Source: Mytilus galloprovincialis
Taxonomy: Eukaryota; Mollusca; Bivalvia; Mytilida; Mytilidae
Direction: 5' to 3'
Assembly (NCBI RefSeq): GCF_965363235.1
Contig: NC_134845.1
Coordinates: 8,370,101-8,434,100, forward strand
DNA: 64,000 nt
Under the pieces are notes generated by a model. It was not told where the DNA came from and made no database searches. It saw nothing but the letters and a program-made list of their open reading frames with translations. How positions within the stretch are numbered: the first letter of the stretch is position 1; every line of letters begins with the position of its first letter. Of the stretch, positions 12,570 to 24,265 are shown in pieces. The position numbers were made by a program, and so were the translations under genes.

Positions 12570-14190
12570 AGGCCAACCTTAAAAATATGTTTGTTTGCAG
12601 TTTTCCGACTGTACCTTCAGACTGAAGGGTCGGTAGGTAGGAAAAATATCTTATTTTATCAGCCAAAATACAGTTTAAACAAGCAGTTACACAAAACCAA
12701 GTTTCTTGTAAAGAAAAAAAAAAACATTTTAAAACAACAAACACTGGACATGCTGAAAACCAACATCAAATGAACAGGCATTTTCAGATAAAAAACTTTT
12801 TAACCAAAACTTAAACTTTAACATAGTGTCATTATCCAATTTATGACATAAAATATGGTATAATTATTAAATACTGGAACACTTATAAACAAGGAATGTC
12901 ATTATGACTAGAACTGTTTTAAAGAAATATATTCAGACATATGCTTCTTGACTAGAATGTTTTCATGAGTAGAGTATTTTCATCAGAAAAATGTAGATAT
13001 TAAAGATTTATAAGACAATGTATTTAAGAGTGTATTTTTAATAATAAAAAAATAACCATTGAATCTTCCTCAATTGAAAAAAAGGCAACTTGAAAAAAAA
13101 GTATTAAGACATTCGACTGTTTTCATATTTCTAACAATATTTAATTATATGTGATAAGGTTATATTTTTGCCAGGCTTTAATGAAAACCAAAGAAATCTA
13201 AAGTTTGGGGTGAAATCCATAGCACCCTATTAAAAGTAAATGGTCTGTACTGAAATGTTTTTAATGCATAAAAAAAATTGGCAGAATAGCTCCTAAGGAC
13301 ATGTTTTAATTGAATTCACACAGTTTGGGTATATTTAATATTATAAGAAAGAGAATAATTGCAATGAGTGGGGCAGCCCCCCCCCCCTTTATCCTAAAGG
13401 AGCATACTCATTGCAATCGAAGATAGATTTAATATAGAGAGAGTATATTTATTTTTCAAGCTAACCATTCATTTTCTCTACATCTTTGTGTAGTTAGGGT
13501 TGCTTCTTATTGATTTGGCATGATCTATATCCATTAACATTTCAAACGAGCCCTTCCTCCGTACAGGCGTGTTTACAGATATCCATGAAGATTTAAGTCA
13601 CGGAGGAGTGGTTTCATCTTTGTCGTCTTCACAACGATTTGTAGAAAATATGCCATACTACAAGCTGCTGTCGAATTATTTAACCACTGAAATTGGTTCC
13701 ATAAAGTCAGGCTCCACATATTCTGTACCCGATTTGTTTGAGACAGAATGGTTATCGTGTCAGTTATGAATATCCGCTGCATCATCGTCAATGATATCAT
13801 CACACATCATTACATGTGCCTGAATCTGTATAAACAGTTTACTAATAAACTTTTTTGTTTGTTATTTGTCTTAAAATTGACGCGAGACGACAGCGTAAAG
13901 TACTCCTCCGTGACTTCATGGATACCTGTAAACAATTTCAATGTGCTTTATCATTAAATAGTCACATGAACGCTTGACGGGAAGCTAAGAAAAACCGAAC
14001 TTGAAATGCGTAATTGACCCTGACTTTAAATCATTTCCGGAAAGGACCCAAAGTTCCAGATCGCGTCAATAGAAGTATTAAAAAAAATTTCTTCAAATTT
14101 AAAGCAATAAAATTTTCACAGTCGGGAGGATTTTCAAGGGTCGGTCGGTAAACTGCAAACAAACAATATTTTAATTTAAGCCTGACCTAT
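12570..14190. mobile_element. TIR element with GTTTGTTTGCAG ends
   Basis: The left subterminal 'ATATGTTTGTTTGCAGTTTT' matches the inverted right 'AAACTGCAAACAAACAATAT'. The CGACCGACCC-type word continues inward on both sides. A second inverted pair (about 13565-13612 and 13893-13930, with CTCCTCCGTGACTT) lies inside and may mark another small foldback. The exact ends and target duplication are not resolved. Confidence 0.5.
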
Positions 14191-14389
14191 GAGGCAATCA
14201 CCATTACTTCTGCAAAAGTCTGATGAGATTTAATTTGACTGGCCTTCGGACTACAGCTGAACGTCACAGATTGTTATATAAAACATAAAATTGAATAAAT
14301 CATGTGGTTATTTTACAGTTGATTTATACAAACTATTTTCTACACTCGACAATATAAAAACTCAGAACAAAAAATTTAATTAGCAAGTG

Positions 14390-14990
14390 CATACATGTCA
14401 AGTGACATGATATTCGCGTGTAATACACGCTTTTTCAACGGTTTACACACGAGGATTTTGTCACATGGCGTGTACACGCTTTTCACCACTTTACCCAGTT
14501 TTAACCAGGCAATAGCAATGGGAGCAATGGCAGAAATAATAGATGACATTTTACATTGCTAAAAAAAAACATGACATTCTTTCAAATCTTGATGAAGCTA
14601 ATTCAGTCAAATATCAATTCCTACTGTGGGAGAGCCTTTTCAATTATAAAGAAATTGACACTGAATTCGGATGAGAACTTGACTATGTTACATTTGTATT
14701 GTGTGCTGTTATCAAATAAATGTAACTAAACTTGAAACTGCCAGTTGTTTTGAATATGTGCCTAGTGGTGGTGCTTTAAAAGCAACATTACAGACCACTG
14801 TTTAATAAAATAAAAGTTCACAGTAGAATATATATATTGTTTTTTTATATTCACAACTTTGTATGAAATTATGAACATTACCACATTCATATTAACAAGT
14901 CCGCATCTACGTCACGCGTTTTCACACGCTTTTTGACATATCATGTCATGTCATGACATGATTTCCCATTGTAAGAGGTTGACATGTATG
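14390..14990. mobile_element. hAT-like MITE with 8-bp target duplication AGCAAGTG
   Basis: Ends CATACATGTCAA and TTGACATGTATG. Exact 8-bp direct repeats AGCAAGTG lie at 14382-14389 and 14991-14998. Inside both ends are 'ATCATGTCATG' and 'CACGCTTTTT' words in opposite orientation. Non-coding. Confidence 0.85.
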
Positions 14991-15569
14991 AGCAAGTGTT
15001 GTTCAGCTAGAAGAAAATGTAGGCGACCTGGAATTATTTCCTGGCCACTGAAATTTTAAGTGTGCCACTAAATCTTCATGTCTGGTGACCAGTTGTCCAC
15101 TTCATTTTTATTAGCTACTTTGAGGTCTGATCTACTTATTATGGCAGTAACATGCAACATTTGATGCACCAATTGATGTACTTAATTTGATATGCACATG
15201 CCCAATGTACTGCTAAACTGACTTAATATACAATCTATTGTTCACCATAATTGAAAGCTGTGATGATAACGGAAATTAATTTTCCACTCAGTAATGCCTT
15301 ACTGAACAGAATTTCTACTGTTAGATTTAACATGAAATTTAAAGGTCAACTGCCCCTTTTGTTGTTGATCAGGTGTTCAGATACATAAACAATAGATTGC
15401 AAGTTCTGTCACTTTAGCAGAAAACTGGGCATCCAAATTTTTAGTAAAAGTGCAATAATTGATACATCATGTGCATATAATGCTATAGATTATAGCCAAT
15501 ATAACTAGAAATACCAATCTGCCCTGGTTTGCTTAAAATCCATTCTAAACAAAAATACCTTCTGTTTTT

Positions 15570-15635
15570 GTCTGTTCTGTGGTCGGGTTGTCTCTTTGAC
15601 ACATTCCCCATTTCCATTCTCAATTTCACTCTCTA
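15570..15635 (+). repeat. interspersed mussel repeat, 3' fragment
   Basis: It matches the 3' part of the 54340-54575 copy ('GTCTCTTTGACACATTCCCC', then CATTTC, then CTCAATTT). Confidence 0.55.
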
Positions 15636-15959
15636 TAGAGGGATAATTTATAAGTTTAAACACCATATAGAGGGTTTGTTCTCAACCTGTTTAGATTCAA
15701 TATTATTATTATTTTTTTTTTATTTAAAATTAATTGACAACACTGTAAGGCAATACTTTGTTTTTCTGAGGACAAATATGAAAATATACAAGGACTAGTA
15801 CTTTTAGTACTTTTGAAATCTTATGAATTAGACACAGAAATCTGCTTTAAAAAACTTGCTTTTCAGAGCTCGAGAGATACCAAAGTGTAAATGAGACAAA
15901 AGTGTGTTCTAAATATAGTGATACATACTGTACATGTAATATTGTTTTTTGTATTCCAG

Positions 15960-16163
15960 AGGGATACCACTGCTAACTTGTCTATGAGACAGAAGTCTGC
16001 CTTGAAGAGGAGGATAACACGTGAACATAACAGTAACTTTAGAGCAGGTTATATCAACATTAATGAACAGTATTTACACAAGACAGGAATAAGAGGACGC
16101 AAGAGATATTTCCTTTACTGTTTAGTTGCCTTACTATTTATTGTAGCTATAGTAAATGCATTG
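15960..16163 (+). CDS. SGCB: SGCB exon: cytoplasmic tail and membrane anchor
   Basis: Acceptor TTCCAG before 15960 and donor GTAAGA after 16163. 68 codons, starting RDTTANLSMRQKS and ending inside the membrane segment (VNAL). Phase 0 at both ends. Confidence 0.92.
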
Positions 16164-19100
16164 GTAAGACTTGTTATTGCTTACAATACTTAGAATGACA
16201 TTAATTTGCATGTAATACAGATCTAGAACAACTGTGGTAATTGAGACAGGAACCCAGAAACAAAATTATATGATAAATAGACGTCTATGAATCATCACCA
16301 AGTTGTCCAAGATAAACAAACATACACATTTTATTTCAAGCACTAAATTGCTCTTTAGTCTATAGACAACAACAAATTTATAGAAAAACTAAATATATCA
16401 AGCATCAACACAGAATTTTCAAATGAACAAAAATAAAGAACATTAGGATGACCACTGATAAGGTGTCATGCATACATGTATACAGGTTCAGGTACATGTA
16501 TCAAGGCAGTGATGCATGCAATTTTATAAGATGCATACTTTTATTTGTACATATTGATAAAAGGTTGAATTTAATTTTTTAGTTGACCACAGCTGTTATT
16601 TATTATATGAGGATTTCACCACAACATGGAATAGATGCAATGGAACACATCCCAGATTATGATCTTTTAAGATTTATTGGAAAGTCTGTGTTTGATAACG
16701 TTCAGATATTCAATGGAAGAATAGGAAGTAGAGCTAACAAAAATTTATACATAGAAGGAAACAACAGCTCTGTAAGTCATTAACATATTATATTATTTAT
16801 GCAAATTATGTGTAAAGGTTTTGGTGTGTTTTTTTAGAGATTAGTTGAAAGTTAAAGTCATATATGAAACCAGAGACATAAAAAAAAATTGATGATTATA
16901 CGATATGTTTGCTTAAGAAATGATAAAATTGTGCAGAGAAAACTAGGTTTATGATATATATGTTAGCGGCAATAAGTGAAATTAGGCATTAAGCTTAAAA
17001 TCCTAGGCAATAAGCTAACGCCTAGGCATTAAGTCTAATGCCTAAATGATGTTAGGCATTAGTCTTAAATCCTAGGATTTAAGCTTAAATCCTGAAAAAT
17101 GTGTCCAGGCATTAAGCTTAATGCCTAAAGTATAAATGCGAGTAAATAAAAGACATTTATTCAATTAATTTGTTACATAATAAAATTACGAGAACTGAAG
17201 TTTAAAATGTCATCTACTGGAAATAAAATCACAGATAAAATATGTTTTTATATTAAAACTCATCAAATATTACTTATAAAACATGAAAACTTGATACAAA
17301 TGTGTGTTAAAATCATTTGTTATCACAAGTTGTTGAACTGTGGCACCGACTATTGCACTTTCTCCCGTTTTTCTTGCATTTGCAGCGGTTACTTAAACAT
17401 ATAGTTTTACAAGAACATTTGAAAAATTCTTGACCTCCGGATAATGACTGATGGGTTGCTGCCTCACGTACACTTAAAGTTGTTTTACAATTAATTTCCT
17501 CTTCCAGAATTAAATTTTGTTTACATATTCCCATCTCAATTGTTCCAAATGTTCCTAGAAGTTGTCCAAATCTTGTAGCCACAACAGCATTGCCCTTATC
17601 ATTGACCTGAAAAAATAAACAGATAAAATTCTTTTGCAGGCAGTTTGATTATTTTCATTAAAATATCGATAAAGAATTATATCTGAGAGTAGAATTAATT
17701 AGGTATTTGCATTTTGCGAATTATGAAATGAATTCGTGTTGCATATGGTGATTTTCAACTGTCTTTGTGGCATTAATCCGCATCTGATTTTCGTCAGGTG
17801 CAGATTCTGGATTTTTCATAAAGTGGGGGAGGGGCCTGGTCTTATAACCCCCTTCCTACATTAATATAAACATATTTACTTTTACTGGTTTTCTTTCTGT
17901 TTAGTATTTAATAAACATGACATATTAAATGATGCAGTCAAACTTTTGATTAAATATCTTACCTCAATGACTCGGCCGAGTAAATTTCTACTGTCACCCT
18001 TCCCTCTATCAAACATAGGTATTGGTACGGCAACAGTTTGCCCAACTTCTGCCGTCCCTAGTTCCTTTTTGCTCCTGGCTATCATAGTGTTTGCCTGCTT
18101 CAGTTGACTGTCCATGGCTTCAGAACGATGTCGAACTCTGTTGGTATCAATTTTACAATTTGGACATACCACCTTTGAACTGTATCCTTCTTCACTTACA
18201 GTAGTACCACATATAACATGAATGTGTTTGTCACATTTAATACACATATGAGCTCCAGATGTATCCTTTTCACATACATAGCACTGTAAGACATTCTGAA
18301 AAATAGTTTCCATAAATAATAAGGTAAAAAAAATCATTTGGTGTGGTCATACATCAGTTTTTAAAATTTAATTACAGTTTTGTGGTAATAAAGTGTTTTT
18401 GTTCAAAATGATCAAACACTCAATTTAAAAATACGAAGATGTGGTATGCTTGTCAATAGGACAACTGTCCGCCAGAGACAGAATAGTATATAAGATAAGA
18501 CCTATAGGTAACCATACGGCCTTCAACAAAAACTCATAGTAAGCAGACTCTTTTTTTCTTAAGCTCCGAATATCTTTCCTGTGGTTTATCTGTTATATAT
18601 TACATGGAAGTACTTTAGTTCAAGCTCCCGCCAGGATTAAAGAGTCGTTTTTTTTTTAAATATTTCTGAGACTATTTTCAACTTACCTTTTGCGTTTCAT
18701 CAGTGATTGGAGTAGAAGGTTCTACATTTGGTTCTGCAATAGATTCTGGTATATCAGAGGCATCGACAATGTTTTCTGTTTTATTTTCAGTTACAGGTTG
18801 ATCATTTACAGACTCTGTCTGGAGCTTAAGTAAGTCCTCTTCCTTTTCTAAGGTCATCAATATTTCTTTCGGAATTTTGGTTTCTGATGTTAATCCAATT
18901 GTTGCACATTTACCAAATAAATCACGTGAAACGTTAGCATATCCATTATTTAGTTGTTTTATCATGCGATCTCTGCCGCCATGACCTGTTTCTTTATGTG
19001 CCTTTTCCATAATACCATAGAGTTCCTCTAGGAAGACATAAATTTTGAAATTTCCCTCGTCATTCTCGCTGACTTTAGTTATCAACCTCTCAAAACCACC

Positions 19101-22100
19101 AATGTTAAAAATGTCATACCTTCTTAAATTGTAGTAATCTTTTGTCAATTTCTTTTCTGATGAGTCCAAAAGTTTAATCTTTGCCAAAAGATCACGGTAC
19201 TTTACTCTAGGGTATATGCTCCTTGTTTTCCCCGATTCGAATTTAGACCTCAAAGATTCAAGGAATTTTTCCTCAATACACATGGTGTCACTTAATGTGA
19301 ATAATCCAGATAAAGAAGTGAAAAAGACAAGATGGCCTGAGGGCATTTAAGAAATATTTTAACAAAGAAAATTTACTTATCCAATAAAATGGTATGAGCA
19401 AAAAATCATATCTTAATTTTGTCTACTTTTGACCAGTTCAAACCAGCTTGACCAGTGAAGTGTAAACATTTTCAAATAATTATTATAAGGATTATATAGA
19501 ATCTCCCCTTTTTTATGGGATACAATCACTTTTTTAAATCTTTTTTATTTTTTATACTTCCACAAAAAAGTATGAGTTAATTCTGTTTTAAATAAGAAAA
19601 GTACTAAAATTTAAAGATTTTTCAGATAAACGTATATTAATATTAGGAATATAATTAAGAAAATACTTTATTTCAAGAAAAATCACTAAACATGCTAAAA
19701 ACACCTAAATTCTAAAATTTCACTTATTGCCTAAAATCATGTTCGGCAATAGGATGAATAATCATCACCAAATTTCAGGTAATAAGCTTAATGCCTGGAA
19801 ATTTCAGGCAATAACTTAATGCCTAGGCGTTAGCTTATTGCCTAGGATTTAAGCTTAATGCCTAATTTCACTTATTGCCGCTAACATATACATGATATAT
19901 AGGCTTTGGTTAAAGAATTGAACAAACATTATTTTTCACCAGTCACTAACAAATATTGTTTACATTGACTTTTTTGTTTGATGTAACCATGGTACAATGT
20001 TACATTTCTATCAATAAAATGAAATGTTCTTGTTATAAGATTTCATGACTTTAACCTGCAGATAAAATAATATTGTTTTATTTTCATTTTTGTAAGCCTT
20101 TTAAACTATCATTAAATGTGGTTACAATAAGGGGACAGTTTATTATGTATTTATAGTCAGTGAAGTATAATGCATGATATGTATCACAGGTATGTTAAGG
20201 CTAGCATACCAATAAAACTTATGGGGAGTTCAAAAAAGGTTTTTGCCTTAAAGTTGTACACTTTGACATTACAAACCTACCTATAAAATTGCTTATTTAG
20301 AGGTAAAGATTTGGTATTACATGTATTACAGGGTTACCCTTTACATTAGCAAAAATAGTTACTGATATAATAATAATTTGTAGACTTATATATATATATA
20401 GAATGATTTTAAACCCATTTCCGAGAAGGGAACATCATGAACATTAAGAATAAGTTTAAATATATTTCAGACAGGAGTCATATGCTTGCATCTTACAATG
20501 GATAATTGAAAAAGCATTGTTTTTATTTTCAGGTTATTATAACAGACAAAGGATCTGGGTTGCGGCATCCAAAATGTAAGCCTGACTATGTTTTGTCGAA
20601 TAATTATTGTACTCTTGCAAACTAACATAAGTACCCTGTCTCTACATGTATTTCTCAACGTCTCTTCAAGTATTTCTCAATGTCTGTACATGTATTTCTC
20701 AACGTCTGTACATGTATTTCTCAACGTCTGTACATGTATTTCTCAACGTCTGTACATGTATTTCTCAACGTCTGTACATGTATTTCTCAACGTCTCTACA
20801 AGTATTTCTCAACGTCTCTACATGTATTTCTCAACGTCTCTACATGTATTTCTCAACGTCTGTACATGTATTTCTCAACGTCTGTACATGTATTTCTCAA
20901 CGTCTCTACAAGTATTTCTCAATGTCTCTACATGTATTTCTCAACGTCTCTACATGTATTTCTCAATGTCTCTACATGTATTTCTCAACGTCTCTACAAG
21001 TATTTCTCAATGTCTCTACATGTATTTCTCAATGTCTCTACATGTATTTCTCAACGTCTGTACATGTATTTCTCAATGTCTCTACATGTATTTCTCAATG
21101 TCTTAACTAACTGTATTTTATTCAAACTTAGTTGAAAAGCAGATCACGGTAATGTTGTTTTAACATCATCATATAGCTTTTTTCGGGCATCAGTTTATTC
21201 AAAATTATGTGCCTCCACATAAACCTTTCTCATATTCCTGAAATAAACATTTTTAAAGCACTTTGCTTAGGCATGCAAATTATTTTTACTAGTATTATTT
21301 TTTAAAAACCTGCATCCCGACAAGATTTATTTCAAAGTGCATATTTTACTGCTATTTCCATTAGATTTTTATCAAAAAATGAATTTTAGAAAGAGCTGAG
21401 CAGGTAACTACATAAAGTAGACCATATAAATTTATTACATCATGTGTGTTAATTTTTACCAAATTAATGTAATTAATGTTGTAATGTGATTGTATTTTAA
21501 ATTTCAGTAACTGTTAGTCCAAAGACCACATCTATTGAGAATGTGGAAGCCATGTCCATTATTGATTCTGTGACGGGGAAAGAGATGTTTACCACCAAAG
21601 ACAGTTCAAATCTCCTATTAGATGGTGAAATTAAAAATCTAATTTCTCCAGAAATTTATCCTAACAATGTAAGGTTAATTGGTTGCCATTACAAATATTA
21701 AATCAACAAACTAGTATAAACATTGGCAGTGAAAGTAGAAAACTTATACAACAAAATGAAACCAATTTAAACCTTTAATTTCTGTCTTTTTGCAAACACA
21801 CAGATAATTGTAATTGCATTTAGCATAGAGTGGTTTAAAATAAACTGGTTAAGAGGAAATGTTTGGTACATACCAATGAGACTACAGACTATTGAAAGAA
21901 ATCAGCTGGTCATCATTAGGTTAGACACACTTCTTTATCAGGTATCAGATACCACTGTTTAAATTGATACCAGTGAAGAAAAGAACATACACAAAAGAAC
22001 ATACAATGAAAGTCAGTACAGGAAAAATATTTAATTCTTTACTGTGTAATAGATGATAAAAAAATACACAAAGTACAGAGAGAGAAAAACTCGATTCTGT

Positions 22101-24147
22101 TTCATTAACTGAAAGCAAGCTCACATTCCTTTTTGTCGAGCCTTCGACTTTAGTCGAAAAAGCGAGACATAGCGATCCTACATTCCGTCGGCGTTGTCGT
22201 CGTCGGCGGTGGCGGCGTCCACAAATGTTCACTCTGTGGTTAAAGTTTTTGAAATTTTAATAACTTTCTTGAACTATACTGGATTTCTACCAAACTTGGA
22301 CAGAAGCTTGTTTATGTTCATAAGATAGTATCCAGAAGTAAATTTTGTAAAAATAAAATTCCATTTTTTCCGTATTTTACTTATAAATGGACGTAGTTTT
22401 TTCTGCCAGGAAACATTACATTCACTCTGTGGTTTAAGTTTTTAAAATTTTAATAACTTTCTTAAACTATCCTGGAATTGTACCAAACTTGGACAGAAGC
22501 TTGTTTATGATCATGAGATAGTATCCAGACATAAATTTTGTAAAAATGAAATTCCAATTTTTCTGTATTTTACTTATAAATGGACTTAGTTTTTCTTCCA
22601 GTTAACATTACATACAGTCTGCAGTTAAAGTGTTTTTAAAACATTTTAAAGATTCTTAAACTATCCTGGATTTTTACCAAACTTGGACAGAAGCTTCTGA
22701 CAATCATAAGACAATATCGAGAGGAATATTTTTTTCATCATTTTTGTTGAGTGTGTGATAAACAGCAAAAGTAGGCGAGACACTGGGTTCCGCGGAACCC
22801 TTACAAATTTTTTCAATATTGTTGTATTAAATTGGTTTCCTGTTATACAAACATTATTTCATATAAAAGCTAATATGCATTTTTTTTTATATACATTGTA
22901 ATTATATAAATCTTATTTCGAAGAATATTCAACAGTTTCTTATATAAAATTACAGTTCTTTAATGAAGAAATTTGTTGTTTGTTGATAAAAAAAAAAGAT
23001 TTTTTCATTGTCTTTTCACAATCAGTCAATTCTTATTTAAAATGTTAGATTAACTTGCTGATTGCAATTCTGTATCTAAAACACAAGATGAACTTCTGTA
23101 TTTTAGGGATAAGCTCCTAAGTTTCAACTGTATCTTGACAACATATTTTGCAGATAACCAGTTTGAATGGTTTTCCTGACCTGATACTTGAATCCATTGG
23201 TAGTCATCTGAACTTAACAGGATGGGAGGGTGTTGAAATGTCATCTACAAATAAGAATATCACATTTTTTACAGATAGTTATGACATCTCCATGTACTCT
23301 ACAGTAAGTGTCAGTCTTTATGATAGATTCCACAATAATCATTACACCTCTATGGTTTAACTTCATCATTGCTAACTGGCTTCTATCAAATGAAGTGACA
23401 GAATGGTACAGAGCTTGATGAAATATCATTGATATTTTCATTGACAAATTATGAATGGCTAAGTTCTAGGGTAGAACAATGGACTTGGACTTGGAATCAC
23501 AATAGTTTCAAGATTCTAACCAAAAAAAAAAAAAACCCACCTATACTCATCGTATTAACTTAAAGAATCAAACAAATTTATTATATGAATATGAAAAATA
23601 TTTTTTTCTCATTAGCTAACAACATAGGGAATCTTTTTTGATAAAGCATTATATTCTCCATGGGAAAAATCATGACAGGTTGGAAGAGCTAATATTTGCC
23701 TCTAAATAGTTGTTTACTGTACATTGTCAAAAACTTATGCTTAGTACGCCATTAACATTCTCATTATCTTCTTCTTTTTTCAATGCTATTTTCTTAAATC
23801 ATTGTATCAACCTCATTTCAAAATGTCAATAATTGTATAATAGATTTTATGACCTTATCAGAGAATCTTTTTTCAGTAATAAATTGTAACAGTGTATATT
23901 TTTCTGTTTTATTTTTGCATTGTAAATTTTTCTGTTTTGATAGCATGGTAGTCTAACACTGGATGCTGCAAACGGTATAAGACTTGATGTGGAACATATT
24001 CCAAAACCAACTGTGTCTAACACACCAGGACCTAGAACTTACAAATTATGTGTATGCATACCACAGGGCCGTTTGTTTGCCGTACCAGTCACAGGGCCAG
24101 GTATTGGTTGTCAGAATGCTGACCCAAATGATGATCCCTGTAAATAG
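15960..24147 (+). CDS. SGCB: beta-sarcoglycan, six coding exons, 5' exon not identified
   Basis: Codes a subunit of the sarcoglycan complex, which sits in the plasma membrane with dystrophin and links cytoskeleton to matrix in muscle. The exons 15960-16163, 16583-16771, 20533-20575, 21508-21668, 23154-23303 and 23944-24147 have GT-AG borders and consistent phases. They sum to 951 nt, 316 residues plus stop; human SGCB is 318 residues. The N-terminal cytoplasmic stretch (EHNSNFRAGY, then LHKTGIRGRK) is nearly the vertebrate sequence. One membrane anchor (YFLYCLVALLFIVAIVNAL) follows, then an extracellular part with several N-glycosylation sequons and the C-terminal cysteine cluster (YKLCVC, then GIGCQN, then DPCK). 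The topology is type II. The first visible exon opens after an acceptor, so a short upstream exon with the start is missing; the ATG at 15984 is an alternative start. The introns carry a Ginger transposon, a minisatellite and a Helentron-like element. Confidence 0.93.
16583..16771 (+). CDS. SGCB: SGCB exon: end of anchor and start of ectodomain
   Basis: 63 codons between TTTTTTAG and GTAAGT. Includes LLRF, RIGSRANKNLYIEGNN and the sequon NNSS. Aligns by eye with the human stretch around GGRRNENLVITGNN. Confidence 0.92.
16961..19886 (-). mobile_element. Ginger-type DNA transposon in SGCB intron 2
   Basis: Long inverted repeats of about 130 bp. Both ends read TGTTAGCGGCAATAAGTGAA inward, matching the 5'-TGTNR terminus known for Ginger elements. 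A 4-bp direct repeat TATA flanks it (16957-16960 and 19887-19890), the duplication size expected for Ginger, though the flank is low complexity. The TIRs are full of GGCATTAAGC/CCTAGG dyads. It lies antisense to the sarcoglycan gene and carries one three-exon gene (17313-19346). Confidence 0.8.
17313..19346 (-). CDS. KRBA2/Ginger-like transposase-derived gene without visible integrase core, three exons
   Basis: Exon 1 is 19346-18687, exon 2 is 18295-17963 and exon 3 is 17606-17313, all with GT-AG borders and phase 0 junctions, giving 428 codons without interruption. Exon 1 carries an N-terminal region plus a zinc-binding integrase H2C2-like segment (KAHKETGHGGRDRMIKQL), as in KRBA2-like proteins. 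Exon 2 begins with a cysteine/histidine-rich PHD-like motif (CYVCE, then CIKCDKHIHVICG, then CPNCK). Exon 3 ends in a cysteine-rich tail (CSCKTICLSNRCKCKKNGRKC). Relatives have an integrase catalytic core between the first two regions; none is present. The start could be the first ATG or the in-frame ATG 21 codons on (19283). Confidence 0.7.
20533..20575 (+). CDS. SGCB: SGCB micro-exon
   Basis: 43 nt (VIITDKGSGLRHPK plus one base) between TTTTCAG and GTAAGC. Its leftover base joins the next exon to give HPK-LTVSP in the expected frame, which supports the assignment despite the small size. Confidence 0.8.
20643..21104 (+). repeat. 22-bp minisatellite in SGCB intron
   Basis: About 21 head-to-tail copies of a 22-bp unit (TACATGTATTTCTCAACGTC plus 2 bases), with variants ACATG/ACAAG, AACGTC/AATGTC and TGT/TCT. 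It starts 67 bp after the micro-exon donor. As 22 is not a multiple of three, all three forward frames read through it; I do not regard these as proteins. Confidence 0.95.
21508..21668 (+). CDS. SGCB: SGCB exon: ectodomain middle
   Basis: 161 nt, completing the split codon and coding TVSPKTTSIENVEAM, then TGKEMFTTKD. Ends in phase 0 at the donor GTAAGG. Equivalent to the human region around QFFDPRTQNILFSTD. Confidence 0.88.
22132..22806 (+). mobile_element. Helentron/pearl-like element B in SGCB intron 4
   Basis: Begins TTTTTGTCGAGCC with a small dyad (CGACTTTAGTCG). A GTCGTCGTCGGCGG microsatellite follows (22187-22215), then about three tandem units of roughly 175 bp ('ACCAAACTTGGACAGAAGCT' in each). 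It ends with the perfect 16-bp hairpin GGGTTCCGCGGAACCC (22785-22800). No coding capacity. Confidence 0.65.
23154..23303 (+). CDS. SGCB: SGCB exon: ectodomain distal
   Basis: 50 codons between TTTTGCAG and GTAAGT, with the sequons NLTG and NITF. Its reading frame joins its neighbours in phase 0. Confidence 0.88.
23944..24147 (+). CDS. SGCB: SGCB last coding exon with cysteine cluster
   Basis: 67 codons and TAG. Contains TYKLCVCIPQGRLF, GIGCQNAD and the terminal DPCK, matching the vertebrate YKLCMCADGTLF and NMGCQISDNPC pattern. A 110-bp copy of the exon's end follows directly in the 3' UTR. Confidence 0.92.
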   Translation, partial: HGSLTLDAANGIRLDVEHIPKPTVSNTPGPRTYKLCVCIPQGRLFAVPVTGPGIGCQNADPNDDPCK

Positions 24148-24265
24148 GATATTTATTATGTGTATGCATACTACAGGGCCGGTTGTTTGCTGTACCAGTC
24201 ACAGGGCCAGGTATTGGTTGTCAGAATGCTGACCCCAATGATGATCCTTGTAAATAGGATATAAC
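24046..24265 (+). repeat. 110-bp tandem duplication of the SGCB exon end
   Basis: Unit 1 (24046-24155) holds the last 34 codons, the stop and a few bases. Unit 2 (24156-24265) repeats it with about five or six substitutions. Period 110 is out of frame with respect to 3, but unit 2 lies after the genuine stop and so is untranslated. Confidence 0.9.

Larger units (their letters stand above)
12070..15689. mobile_element. 3.6-kb TIR element with 5-bp target duplication TTTAG
   Basis: The left end CAGGTTGGGAACAAACCC and the right end GGGTTTGTTCTCAACCTG are inverted. The similarity continues about 65 bp inward, to CTATAGAGGG words. TTTAG stands directly outside both ends (12065-12069 and 15690-15694). 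No transposase was recognised. Two other elements (about 12570-14190 and 14390-14990) sit inside, so the original was much shorter. Confidence 0.6.

Noticed and set aside
13349-13420. Short inverted repeat around a poly-C tract
   Set aside because: Arms of about 11 bp (TTGCAATGAGT) are too short to call an element inside an already nested region.
13569-13769. 66-codon ORF as a possible SGCB first exon
   Set aside because: No donor joins it in phase to 15960, no similarity to sarcoglycan N-termini, and it lies in a transposon with inverted repeats.
20643-21104. CRISPR-like regular repeat
   Set aside because: Units are contiguous with no spacers, and the genome is animal.
20588-21135. Three overlapping forward ORFs of 150-170 codons
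   Set aside because: They are the three frames of a 22-bp minisatellite without stop codons, inside a sarcoglycan intron.
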